Shown here piece by piece: positions 46,194-56,758 of a stretch of 64,000 bases of DNA (the first letter of the stretch is position 1; the number at the start of each line of letters is the position of its first letter). The translations under genes and the position numbers were made by a program. Below the pieces are notes generated by a model that had not been told where the DNA came from, made no database searches, and was given only the letters and a program-made list of their open reading frames with translations. The stretch lies in assembly GCA_947561395.2 (NCBI GenBank), contig OX387186.1:47511220-47575219 (forward strand), given 5' to 3'. The DNA comes from Buxus sempervirens. Lineage: Eukaryota; Streptophyta; Magnoliopsida; Buxales; Buxaceae.

Positions 46194-48420
46194 TGCTGAA
46201 TAGAAATAGTTTTGTATTAAATTTGCTACAACGTGACAGAGGTTCTCTTCATACAAATATGAATTTGTCTAAAGACATCCAACAACAGCTTTTGCTTGTT
46301 TCCTGCAGAAATATTTGTATGAGATGTCAATTAGAAATTAATCCACATGGAAAAATAGAAACAGGCTGAGATCCACAAACCATTTGCATAGTTTTACGTA
46401 TCGATATATCCCCTTTCCGTAGGAATCAATACAAATCTAGAATTTCATATTGACATTCAAAAACATCCCCTTTCTCTAGGTGGCAATATATCTAGCCATA
46501 TTGATATTTAAAACCTTGACCATTGGAACACATCATCAAATATTTCACAAACTTGTTCACAGAGAAAATGTACTCCCCTGTTGTCCTCTAATGCACTTCC
46601 CTTATGAGAAAATATGTACAAGGAATGACTACAAAAATTTTAAACGAGAACAAGATGAAGTAGAAGCTTTCGGTGCATGGACATATATAAAAAAATGTTC
46701 CCTGGGTTGGGAAGGAAATTAGGTACACATATGCTCACAAACATAAAAACAAGCATGCGGGAACCTGTCAACACTCCAAATGGAAAACAGAGAGAGAGAG
46801 ACACACACACACACACACACAAACACAAAGAAAGCAACAATAGCTCGATTAATTGCCATTTTTCACATCCATTATATGACAGACATAAAATGCATAAGGC
46901 ACTTAATAAATAATATATCTCAATATAAATCCATTATAATTAAGCAAAAAAACTAGGGATCAAACCTGTGGCTCATTCATTTGGCATTCTGAGCTAACCA
47001 TGCTGTATCTTTAATCCTAGCTTGCTCAAATACCCCATGACAAACCCCCAACTAACAGAACACTTCCTTCATATATATGTTGACAAACTGTCCATTTGAT
47101 AGTCCTAGTCAATATAAAAAACATACTATTCTCACAAAGCAGAATCAAACAAGTACTGTATTCATCAACCAAAGTTACACAAAGATAATCAGCACATATT
47201 ATCTCTAAGCAAATGTAAACAAAAATGTAGCTTACTAGAATAAATACTTTCAATTGACCACAAAAAAAATGCAATTGAGTAGACCTATTAATCATCTAAA
47301 AAACGGGTTGTCAATCCATAAACACTCTACCTTGAGTATGGGCAGAGAGAGCTCGGGAAGAGAGAGAGAGAGAAAGAGATAGAGAGCGCAGATAGAGGAG
47401 CAATATGGGAATAGGAAGACCAAAATCTTCAAGGCTGTTTGGTAACGTTTCTTTTTCTTTATAACAGTTTGAAAACCAAAATCTTTTCAAATTGTTTTTA
47501 TATTTTTTTAAAACAATCAAGAATAAACCTGTTTAGCAAAAACTACGTCTAAATCAATTACTATATTAAAAATATGTAAAAAAAGAAGGCGTTTGATAAC
47601 AAGTAAAAACCGAGTTCTTATAAAACTCATCCGAAAAAAAAAACAAGATACAATTTCACATACAGAGGAATCAAGACCCCTCTAAAAGATTTTCTTTAAA
47701 AGCAAAAACCCTCCTATTGATTCTGCATTTCCTTCCTTCGGAAGAACTCAAGACGGTGAGATCAAAAATTTCAGTGAGATCATGAGGTTGCCATATGATC
47801 GAAAAACGGAATGCACAATCATAAACAGGGAAGAAGATCAAAAGAGGAGGAAGAAAATCTGTCCAGAAAAGCCAAGATTTAGGAAAGGTTCCCTAGTGGT
47901 TGGACTATTGGTTTCACCGCGGTGGAAGGTTGGCTGGGAAGAATGTCGAATAGTGTTGAGGTTGCTGGAGAGCTGAGAGTGTATCAATGCACAGAAGCAA
48001 GGAGGGAGCCGAATCGAGAATTTTGTGAGATAAGGCGCTAGAAATTGGATCTGATTTTCCGGAGTTAAAGAGTTGTTCGATCGATGGTAACCGGAGCTTC
48101 GTTGTGTTGCTGATGAGTTTCTGGGATTACCACAAGGAAGAAGACGAACTACGAGTCCAAAACCCCCCGAAACCCGGAGACTTCGACAAAAGATTTCAAC
48201 GCCCATAAAATAAAAGACCATAAATGACCTAATTTGGAAGCTTACCATGAATGAGAAGTCCTGAATGCAATTAATCTTTCTTCCCGTGAGAATAGAACAG
48301 AAGTCCTGAATGCGATTAATCTTTGTTCCGATGAGAATAGAAATCTGTTTAGAACGACGTTGAGAGAGAGATAAACGAGAGCTGAATGCAAGGTGTCGAA
48401 GAGATAAATTTAAAGAAAAT
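46194..48420 (-). promoter_or_regulatory. 5' UTR intron and candidate first exon of borealin-like gene
   Basis: Just before the ATG the minus strand reads TTCTATTCAG then CAATG, a splice acceptor two bases before the start codon, so a 5' UTR intron is likely. A good donor, ATG followed by GTAAGC, lies at about 48240-48248 on the minus strand. The candidate first exon would be about 48246-48400. If correct, the UTR intron is about 2 kb. The stretch has short AG and AC repeats (46790-46821) and a CT-rich block on the minus strand (47347-47388). No other gene is seen. The exon assignment is inference. Confidence 0.4.
48254..48343. repeat. 45-bp tandem duplication
   Basis: AGAAGTCCTGAATGC..ATTAATCTTT..GTGAGAATAGAA occurs twice with a 45-base period (second copy about 48299-48343) and a few differences. 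It lies in the candidate first exon of the borealin-like gene. Confidence 0.8.
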
Positions 48421-49584
48421 CACAAAAATGCCATCGAATTCAAAAAAAAACACGATATGTTTTTAGAAACTTGGAGGCGGTAAAGTATATATATATATTT
48501 TAAATAATTTGAAAACGAAAAACTTTTTAAATTGTTTTTCTGATTTTAGTAACAGATTAAGAAAAACCCATTTGATAACGTGTAACTTTTGAAAATCTAT
48601 GACAATGTATTTGGTAATTTGAAAACCCTAAGATAAAGTTCATCCAAGATTAAGCCGATGGTAACAAAGAAGAAGGAAATGGGAGCCAATCTCTAAAGGC
48701 TCTCAGCCGACACAGAAGGGGAGTGGGCGGAAATAAAAGGAAAAAAACCATAACAGTGGAAGATTTGAGACCTTTGATCTCGACAAGAACTTCATCGGTT
48801 GTCTCCTCCGACCATCCCAAAGGGAGCACTAACCTACTATAGGAAGGCAAAGAATAAATGGGGCTTTGCTTTTTTATTTTCTATTCTTCTCCCGCTGAAG
48901 CTCCAATCCCATTGTCCTCGGCCGCAAAACTCTGTGCCTTGGTGGGCATCACCTTCTTTCGGAGATCAGGTTTTCCATTTTGACGGTGGTTTTTGTTTTG
49001 GTTTTTTTCTCTCTCTTCTCTTCTTGTTAAGGTGAATTTCTTTTTTTTTTTTTTGTTAAGGAGAATTTCTTAGGTTGCTTTTGGGATTGCTCGTGCTTAT
49101 GAGTAAGAGCTTATAGATAACTTATCTTATTTAAGAACTTATCCATAATTTGACAAAGTTTACTGTTTTAAAGCAATTGGTGTTTGGTAACAACACATAC
49201 TTAAGCACCTAATAAGTAGAACACAACAAAAATTGAAAGATGCAACAATTCTTTGAAACAAAGTGATTCAGGCATTTTAACTAACATATGGCATGTACGA
49301 TCTTCTTCCTACAGGCTAATTTGCCAGAACGTTTAGAAAATATACCTTCATGTTTAGAGATCATTGATTTCACCAGAGAAAAGGGAGATAGATACAAGGA
49401 GAGAAAGAGGATGAGAATGAGAAAAGAAGATGGAGTTATGCCCCATTTCGGCATTTAATGTATCATATACAAAGATAAGAGAGAGAGGAAATGGATCCAT
49501 TGGCTCAACCTTGTTCGAATCACCGGGTACACATCCAATGGCAACTCTTCTAATGCTTAGTAGGTAAATTTTAAAACTTTTAAG

Positions 49585-49585
<1 letters not shown>
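48421..49585. other. Intergenic, no gene seen
   Basis: Short open frames on both strands (for example near 48650-49035) have no recognisable product and no splice-supported continuation. AT-rich with T-runs at 49041-49056. Confidence 0.4.

Positions 49586-49587
<2 letters not shown>

Positions 49588-49639
<52 letters not shown>
49588..49639. repeat. (AT)n microsatellite
   Basis: About 25 AT units, next to an AACCGAACC-type repeat region. Confidence 0.95.
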
Positions 49640-49642
<3 letters not shown>

Positions 49643-50030
49643 TGTTTTAGGATCGGTTCGGTTTAGGAAATATGCAAATTCGGTTCAGTTTCGGTTTAAC
49701 CAAGTACCGAATCTAAAATTGAACCGACTTGATTCGGTTTAAGGATTTTGAAACTGAAGTCGAACCGAACAACTAAAAAACCAAACCGAACTGAAATCAG
49801 TTTGATTCGAATGGGTTTTAGGTTTACCCGAATGGAGTTGCACCCCTAACTCCGACCCTACCCTAATGGAATAAAGGTAGTCCTGACCCTACTGCCCCGG
49901 GGTTCGAGGAAGACCTAGGGATACCAAGTTACCAACCCCCGCTCCTTCAAGGACTCCTAGAACCCGTCCCCGCCCCGCCCCGCCCCTATTGAGGTGGGGC
50001 AAGGCTTGCTGTGTGGCCAATTTTCCTTGT
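49640..50030. mobile_element. AACCGAACC-rich and GGGGCGGGG-rich hAT-like end sequences
   Basis: Positions 49650-49850 repeat GGTTCGGTTT and AACCGAAC motifs and end GTTGCACCCCTAA. Positions 49850-50015 are rich in CCCTACC and CCCCGCCCCG. Such motifs are common at the ends of plant hAT-type MITEs. A hAT transposase relic lies 650 bases to the right. Ends and TSD could not be fixed. Confidence 0.4.
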
Positions 50031-50672
50031 AACGGATTGAAATTTAGATTTTTTTCCCTAATAGACTCATATTTCTTACAATTTTAAGACTAAACAATTA
50101 GAAAGCAATAACACATATACACAAATACTAGCATTCAAAATACATTTCAATGTTTGAAACAAACAAAATTAACTTTAACACCAAGTCAATAGCAACAAAA
50201 AAAAAGAATGTCTCCACAATTTTGCTTCCAATTAATGAGCTTCTAACCAGTAAATCAGTCTCATATGTTTTCTTACTATGTTGCCATTGCATAAGAATTA
50301 CAAGGATGAAACGAGTTAGTTCAGCAGCCTTGTTACAAGAAAATATAAAAGAAAACCGCATTAAAAAAGCTTTATACACTATGAAGTTCCACTTTGAAAT
50401 ACAAGAACCTCAACCATATCCTAAGCAATTTAAAAAGCAGCAACATGAAAAGCAGCCATTTCCACAAACACAGAGAAGACATTCACTCAAATGCTAAGCA
50501 ATTTCACTAAATAGTTTCTATCACATTAGAGGAAAAATCAAAGGAAAAAGAAATAAATAGAAATTTAATGCAGATGAACAAGGAACTACATAAACAAAGT
50601 AAACCACTTAATTACTTATATAACACAAGCTATCACTAAAAATATTTTAAATAAAATTTGAAACAAAACTAC
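50031..50672. other. Region flanking hAT relic, no gene
   Basis: An open frame at 50150-50497 (+) has no recognisable domain. It may be the 3' part of the minus-strand hAT element. AT-rich. Confidence 0.35.
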
Positions 50673-50879
50673 CTTGAATTTCATTCCATAACCACTCTTG
50701 TGCACACATTAGTGCCTCTAAAGTGTTTGGATGAAATCTACTACGATGATTATCAACCACCTGACCACCAGGCATCAGTACTAAATGCCGACTCGGATGC
50801 AACGGTGGATATGAGAATAGCTAGAACATCTTGAGCAACCAATTGCGAAGTTGGATACTTAACTCCATTTGCTTTCCAC
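50673..50879 (-). pseudogene. hAT transposase C-terminal relic
   Basis: On the minus strand the translation reads WKANGVKYPTSQLVAQDVLA, then STVASESAFST, then after one frameshift near 50775 VVDNHRSRFHPNTLEAL and MCAQEWLWNEIQ, ending at a possible GT donor. This is the hAT dimerisation region of the RICESLEEPER-like family (W..N..KYP.L..A.D.L.I..S.V.SE.AFS.....D..R..L.P..LEAL.C...WL). The N-terminal BED finger and catalytic core were not found. Confidence 0.85.
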
Positions 50880-51600
50880 TTAATGATCAAACTCCGACTT
50901 CACTTAAGAACCAATGAGATGCATTCACATTGGGTTATTGTGCATTCACATTCCATGGCATCGGTAGTTCTCATGCTTGACAGTCACACTGTTACCCTTC
51001 CATCTCCTTGGCTACCATCTATAGTGGAATCAGGACAAGCTCAGCAGGATTGTGAATGACGTTTCAATTACAGATCCATAGTTGAATTTTTTGTTTTTTG
51101 CTCAGAGGGGTATCATCGTAGATAAATGTAAATCAGTAGTTGGATGCAACTTGAATCAAAAGTGTAAAAAATTAGGGTTTAAGTGTTTAACATTCGATTG
51201 ACCCACAGTATAAACATTTGTGTCCCAAAATTCCCAGATTTGGACTTGATGTTTCTTCAAGTCTTATAATCACTTTTTTATAGGTTCAGCAAATTGGGCA
51301 TTAAGCTTAATCGTGCCTTTCTGAATTTGAGATTGAGGGGAGAGATTAGATGTGAAGGTCTTGCTGGGTTGAATAAGGTTATCAGGGCGCAGACGAACCC
51401 TCCGACTTGCCACTCAACAACTCTCGAGTTGCCTCTTACATCAACACATTACTTTTTAACTAACCAACGACTGTTTGTTTAGATAGAATCTATAGGAAAC
51501 AAAAGGAAAATGAACTTTCTGTTGATGTTTGTGTATTTGGTTCATAGGTAAATATGGGGCCAAAGAAAATTAATTTTCCAAAAGAGATATATTTTTCCAC
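50880..51600. other. Intergenic, no gene seen
   Basis: Only short open frames such as 51294-51482 (+), without a recognisable product. No repeat structure is seen. Confidence 0.35.
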
Positions 51601-51603
51601 TAA

Positions 51604-52696
51604 GGCTCTATTTGTTTCACCGGAAAATAGGGAAAAAAAAATATTTTCCAGAACTTTGAAATTTTCCATACGTTTGTTTTAGGGAAAAAGGAAAACTAAC
51701 GGAAAATATTTTTCATATTAGAGGAAAATCAGGGGAAAATAACTTCCGCTAAAATTCAACGGAAGTTATTTTCCGTCAGGGCATTACGACGATAGCTCGT
51801 GTTTTCTTCTTCTCCCTCGGGCAGGGCACGTCGAAGGTATGAGCCTCATGTTTTCTTTCTCCCTCCTCCTAGGGCACGACGAATCTCCATCCTCGGTGAT
51901 CCCCAAAACATAGATCCCATTCACAAGACATTCTGACTCCGAGCCGTTCCCTTCCGACCACAAGGACTGGTTCTTCCCGTCTCCTTCCTTCATACACTCA
52001 ACTCCTTCCTCTAAATCTGCCAAAACCCCTTGAGGATTTTCCACAAACCCTAAGATTACGAAACACTACCTTTCAGGTTCGAGATCTCTGAAGCCACCAT
52101 CATTGAATCAGAGTTTCTCGTCGTCTAGCCCGATTCCTCACAAGGACGACATAAAGAATGCCGGAATTCGTCAGAGGATCGATTTTGCTCGCCTGAATGA
52201 AGAAACGAAGAGGCAGAATCCTGTCGAGCTTGCTTCGGACAAAAAGCCAGAGAAATCTGATGTTTCGGACATCGTTTTGGAGGAACAAACTTCGGCTGGA
52301 GAGAGACTTCTAGGTTCCCTGAGTTTTAGATTGAAGATTCGATGGAATATTGCTTTTATGGCGTCAGTGAGTTATTTTTCTTGGAATTTTGTTGAATAGT
52401 TCGATTTTTGTTTGAACTACTTCGGCCGTCTTATGCAATCGAAACCGCCCTGATGTTAATAGTCGTATTGTTTATAATTACAGCTTGTGATTATAGCTTT
52501 CGCTTCACTTCTACACAAAAATTTCTCATTGCACAACCAGGTTAATAATTTACAGGTTAGTTGACCTTTGCATCTGTAATCTTTCTCCATTGTGTAAGAA
52601 AAGAAAAAAAATAAAATTCTAAAAAATTTTCCACGTCACATCCAAACACTTGGAAAATTTTCCACGTCACATCCAAACACTAGAAAAAACAGAGCC
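51604..52696. mobile_element. Harbinger-like non-autonomous element carrying gene exons
   Basis: Left end GGCTCTATTTGTTTC, right end (as inverted) GGCTCTGTTTTTTC. It is flanked by TAA on both sides (51601-51603 and 52697-52699), the 3-bp target type of PIF/Harbinger. It is 1093 bases long. Near the ends are GGAAAATA-rich subterminal motifs and, at 52623-52680, a direct repeat of TTTTCCACGTCACATCCAA. It has no transposase. Inside are exon-like pieces of a host gene (52077-52540). The ends are imperfect, so the class is likely but not certain. Confidence 0.65.
52077..52540 (+). pseudogene. Captured two-exon fragment of an unidentified membrane protein gene
   Basis: Exon 52077-52366 follows a TTTCAG acceptor and ends before GTGAGT. 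It encodes IPHKDDIKNAGIRQRIDFAR and RLKIRWNIAFMAS. Exon 52484-52540 lies between TTACAG and a GTTAAT donor and encodes LVIIAFASLLHKNFSLHNQ, in phase with the first. The last part of exon 1 and exon 2 together form a hydrophobic segment, so a single membrane helix is likely. I do not recognise the protein. Splice sites are kept, so genomic DNA rather than a spliced RNA was captured. It sits inside the Harbinger-like element and has no upstream start. Confidence 0.55.
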
Positions 52697-52739
52697 TAAA
52701 AAGCTCTGTTTTTTTCATTGGAGAAAATATCTTCCATTT

Positions 52740-53412
52740 GATGAAAAATTTCTAGGAAGTGCTGCTTGATTGTCACAATGCAATTTAGCAGCTTGAGGAC
52801 GAGAAATTTGTAGAGCTTCAAGGATGTATATCAGCCATGTTATCTCCGAACAAGTAGTTGCCATAGCCCGGTACTTAGCTTCAGCTGAAGAACGTGAGAC
52901 TATGGATTGTTTCTTTGATCACCATGATATAAGAGATTGCCCGAGGAAAATGCAATATCCAGTGATGGACTTACATGTGTCTGGGCAAGAGCCCCAATTT
53001 GAATCACAAAAGGCTCTTAGTTGCGAGTTGTTTGAAGAAGGAAATAAGATCTCTTGTCTAGGTGCTGCTTTTATATAACGAAGAACCTTTTCAGCAGCTA
53101 AGAAATGAAGATTGGTTGGTCATTCCATGAACTAGCTAAGATTTTGCACAATATAAGCTATGTCTGGCCTTGTTATAGTGAGGTAAAGCAACTTACCAAT
53201 GAGTCTACGGTACATGGCAGGATCAGATATGGGTATGCCTTCATCCTTACTGAGCTTAGAATTCTGATCCATTGGAAGTTTCATAGGCATGGACCCTAAT
53301 GTCCTGATTCTGCTAAAATATCCAATGTATATTTCCTTTGGTTGATGAGAATGCCTTGTGGAGTTCTAGCCCCCTCAATCCCAAGGAAATATCTTAAGCG
53401 TCCCAAATCTTC
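52740..53412 (-). pseudogene. Copia pol relic, RT end and RNase H
   Basis: On the minus strand from 53412: [119 protein letters not shown]. These are the well-known consecutive blocks from the RT thumb to the RNase H of plant Ty1/copia elements. Several stops interrupt it (for example after VQNLS and after ESGH). It lies between the two gene-capturing DNA elements. No LTR was identified. Confidence 0.9.
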
Positions 53413-53585
53413 CATTTGATGAAAAATTTATAGGAAAAAGTGTTACTTCTTCTTTTTTCTTTACTATTTGGACATGACATGGACTGTGTTCTGTAAGAAA
53501 TGGTAGAATCAATGGAGATGAATGTAGCAAAATTTGGGTGCTTACAAAAGTAACGAAAAGTGAGAGTAGGGGGCATTGTGTATGT

Positions 53586-55142
53586 TAGGGCTACAACTCG
53601 ATGCGTTTTGGTTCAGGTTGGCCTCAACCCAAGACCAAACCAAGGTTATTGATGGTTGGTCCAAAACCGAACCGAACCGACCATAGAACCAAAAAATCCA
53701 AACCGAAAACTGAACCGATTGTTTAGAGAAAACCCGTAACCCAACCCAAATCGAACCAATCGGTTTGGGTTTTTTTTTTTGGTTCAACAAGTGAAGAACA
53801 ATTACATCTATTACTTCATATTCCAAACAGAAAGCCTACAACACACGAACCACAGAAACAAGAAGACTCTGCACAATAGTACTCAAAAACACCCATCAAT
53901 TTACTCTGGACATCCAACATCTACACCAAAAATCACATAACAAACAGACCTAACATTGGAGGAACATTTACCAATCCGAGCATAGGTCCCCTCAGTATGG
54001 CGATGCTCAAATCTGTCGGCACCAGAGCTTTCCCTCTCGCCTTAACTTTTGTCTCAGCCGCACTAAATGAATGAGGATGAGGAAGGAAGAAAGAATCTCT
54101 TGTAAATATTAAAGATTTTGACCAAAACATTCGGTTCTTGTTAGAGGTCGTGTTCTCACCCGAATAGATCGTATCCTGCGGAGAGAAATGAAGCCCAAGA
54201 ACGTAAAATTGCCTTTGCTGAGAGGGAACTCAAATTCTCAACCAAAACCATTTCTTCTTCCTCATCTTCTTCATCTTCTCTGCAATTCTTTCTTCCAACC
54301 TATACATACTCTCTCTATACCTCCATTCACACCATTAAAGCACGAAAATGGCGAATCTCCTCAACACGAGCACCTCTTTTATCCCCTCGTCTTCAAAGAA
54401 CCTTACTGGAAACCCTAATTCGTTTTTTTCAGTTCAGCAAGTAGCTTCCTGTAAGAAAGCCCTAATTCAGGTGAAGATCTGCCGACATTGAGCTTGACAA
54501 TGACAGAAGGGAAGATCGTTTCGTGGGTGAAGTCCGAGGGAGAGAAGCTCTTGAAAGGTGAGAGCGTCATCGTTGTGGAATCTGATAAAGCAGACATGGA
54601 CGTCGAGACCTTCTACGATGGTTACTTGGCTGCAATCATGGTCGAAGAAGGCGGTGTTGCCGCTATCGGATTGGCGATCGCTCTTCTCGCCGAGACTGAG
54701 GAGGAAATCGACAAAGCTAGGTCTAAAGCCAATTCACCTTCTTCTTCTTCTTCTTCGGCTTTGACTATTGCTTTCGAGGTCTCCTTCTAGCCGATACGAG
54801 TGTTCGCAAAGGTCGATATCTCTCTCGCCGAATTGGGGAAGTTGCCGAGGGCTATGATGAAGGGGAAGCCCTCAAAAGGATCCCATATATCAAGTGAAAT
54901 CTATTATATATTTTATATATTTCGGTTTGGTTCGATTTGGTTTTACACTTAAAACATTCGGTTCAGTTTTCGGTTTGGTTCGGTTAACCTGAGCCTTCAA
55001 CCCAAAACCGAACCAAATAAATTCAGTTCTCTATTTTTAGAATTAAAACCAACCCAAAAACTATATAACCCAAATCAAACCGATCCAAAATCTGGTTGGA
55101 CTGGTTCAATTTCGGTTTTAACCGACCCAAGTTACAGCCCTA
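53586..55142. mobile_element. hAT-like element carrying host gene fragments
   Basis: Left end TAGGGCTACAACTCG, right end (inverted) TAGGGCTGTAACTTGGG. Subterminal regions on both sides (53620-53780 and 54915-55130) are rich in AACCGAACC/GGTTCGGTT motifs, mutually inverted. GTATGT lies immediately outside both ends (53580-53585 and 55143-55148), a partial target duplication. It is 1557 bases long with no transposase. Inside is the E2 gene fragment (54348-54900) and another unassigned region (53830-54180) with an open minus-strand frame of unknown origin. Confidence 0.75.
54348..54790 (+). pseudogene. Captured 5' fragment of plastid pyruvate dehydrogenase E2 (LTA2-like)
   Basis: ATG at 54348 opens MANLLNTSTSFIPSSSKNL, like the plastid transit peptide of dihydrolipoyl acetyltransferase. 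After a short loss and frame change near 54470-54490 comes a lipoyl domain in another frame: LTMTEGKIVSWVKSEGEKL, VVESDKADMDVETFYDGYLA (lipoyl-lysine context SDKADM), AIALLAETEEEIDKARSKA, then a Ser-rich linker and stop at 54788-54790. The true enzyme is over 400 residues with peripheral-subunit-binding and catalytic domains, which are absent, apart from scrambled residues to about 54900. The real gene makes acetyl-CoA for fatty acid synthesis in plastids. This copy is a fragment within a hAT-like element and cannot make the enzyme. Confidence 0.85.
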
Positions 55143-55914
55143 GTATGTATAAACATTAAAATTTTGCATCATCGCAAATCAAAAGCCTAAAAAATATGGA
55201 CCATTGACCAATCAAAACTTCAATTTGGATCAGCATTCAAAATTCAAAATCTAAGTTATCACATGGGGTTGAGGTAAATTCTTCTTGCCTTGCATTACAT
55301 ATGTATATGTGACGTAAAAAACTTCACTAATACATGAAAAAATGTATATATAATTCAGATTCATATTAACTTATGTATGAAATTTGAAATTCACAACAAT
55401 GACTTTTATTTGCAATTGAAAGTAAATGTAATTAGGAGACTAATATATATATCAACTCACATGAAATTTTTTTCGATTGTTCATTTTTTTTCTATTTTAA
55501 TAAAACAAATATATATTATTCAAAAAATTTGTCTTAATATGAAAGTCAATTTGTTTCTCTTTCAGGGTTGCCTAGTTGGCAAGGGGAGAATTATGCGATG
55601 AACTATAAACCTAGATGTCCTAAGTTAAAACCTCTTTCCGGTGCTCTATAACTTAGAACAATACATGGGCCCTTGCAGGTTGGTTCATATATTTTGGGGT
55701 TTATTCCCCTAGGGTGGGTCCAATTAAGGCCCAAACAAAAACGAAATTAATTAGGAGAGTTAAACAAAAAAAATCAAGATTATATACATTTAGATTAATT
55801 AATCTTTTATTCTAGTTGTTTATATGAATAAAATATATTTTTAAATTCATGTTTAGAGTTTAAATTTAATTAGGAGATTTGTAGGAGTTGAAGGAAGAAA
55901 ATTAAGAATAACAT

Positions 55915-55954
<40 letters not shown>

Positions 55955-56758
55955 CATTTTCAACATAAGAAATTGTGGAAATAGAAAATCTGTGGAAAAT
56001 CCATGTAGGCCACTTGTGGCCATTGAAGTGCTTAAGTACCTTGAGAGGAATGAAATATTTTCCTTTGTCATCTTGCAATAGACATTGCAATTAGTACAAA
56101 GGAGGTGGTGGCCAATGCTTCCATGAGTTACTCCCAAGTGATTTGGCAGAGGAGGTCCTAGATCAAATCTCACTAAATGCAAGAGTTAGTCTTCAGGAGT
56201 GAGTCCAAGTTCTCCTATGTGGACTGTTGTACTTTCAAATCTCACTAAATGCAAGAGTTAGTCTTCAGGAGTGAATCCAAGTTCTCCTATGTGGACTGTT
56301 GTACTTTCGTGGTGATAGTCCAATCCTACCACTAAACCAAGATGATTAGTAGCTTTAGCTCACAAAACATGTGGCTTAGGGAGGCAGAGTGGGGGTCTCG
56401 TTGCACCTGGAAATCCGAAAACATGACATGATTCCCTGCAGACGCTAATGACTAATCCCAAAACTTCTGTTCGAACTCTCTTTGACCTACGTATTTTCTA
56501 GGCACTTCCCAAGCTCTGGTCTCTTAATAAACAATAAAATGCCTAGAAATCTGTGATTATAAATTACTTGAAAAACTGGTCAAAAGGCTCGAAACACACT
56601 AAAGCTAGAGTGAAAAAGTTATACCAACGGAATGAAATCTTTGAATTACCAAAAAAAATAATAATAATAATCTTTGAATCTTGGGAGTTGGGACCCTAGT
56701 TAACCAATTTCTCGTAAGAAAAGGATGCCCTAACTCATCAAAATCAAAATTACAAAAC
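55143..56758. other. Intergenic 3' of QRT3-like gene
   Basis: No gene is recognised. It contains an (AT)n run at 55917-55953 and a 72-bp tandem duplication at 56164-56307. On the minus strand 55950-56180 is open (HLVRFDLGPPLPNHLGVTHG), but I do not recognise it. The 3' UTR of the QRT3-like gene should lie at the right edge. Confidence 0.4.
56164..56307. repeat. 72-bp tandem duplication
   Basis: CAAATCTCACTAAATGCAAG..GTACTTTC occurs twice in direct succession with a 72-base period and about one difference, so it is recent. Confidence 0.9.

Noticed and set aside
47838..48248. 136-codon minus-strand open frame
   Set aside because: No recognised domain. It overlaps the proposed UTR donor region and is more simply non-coding.
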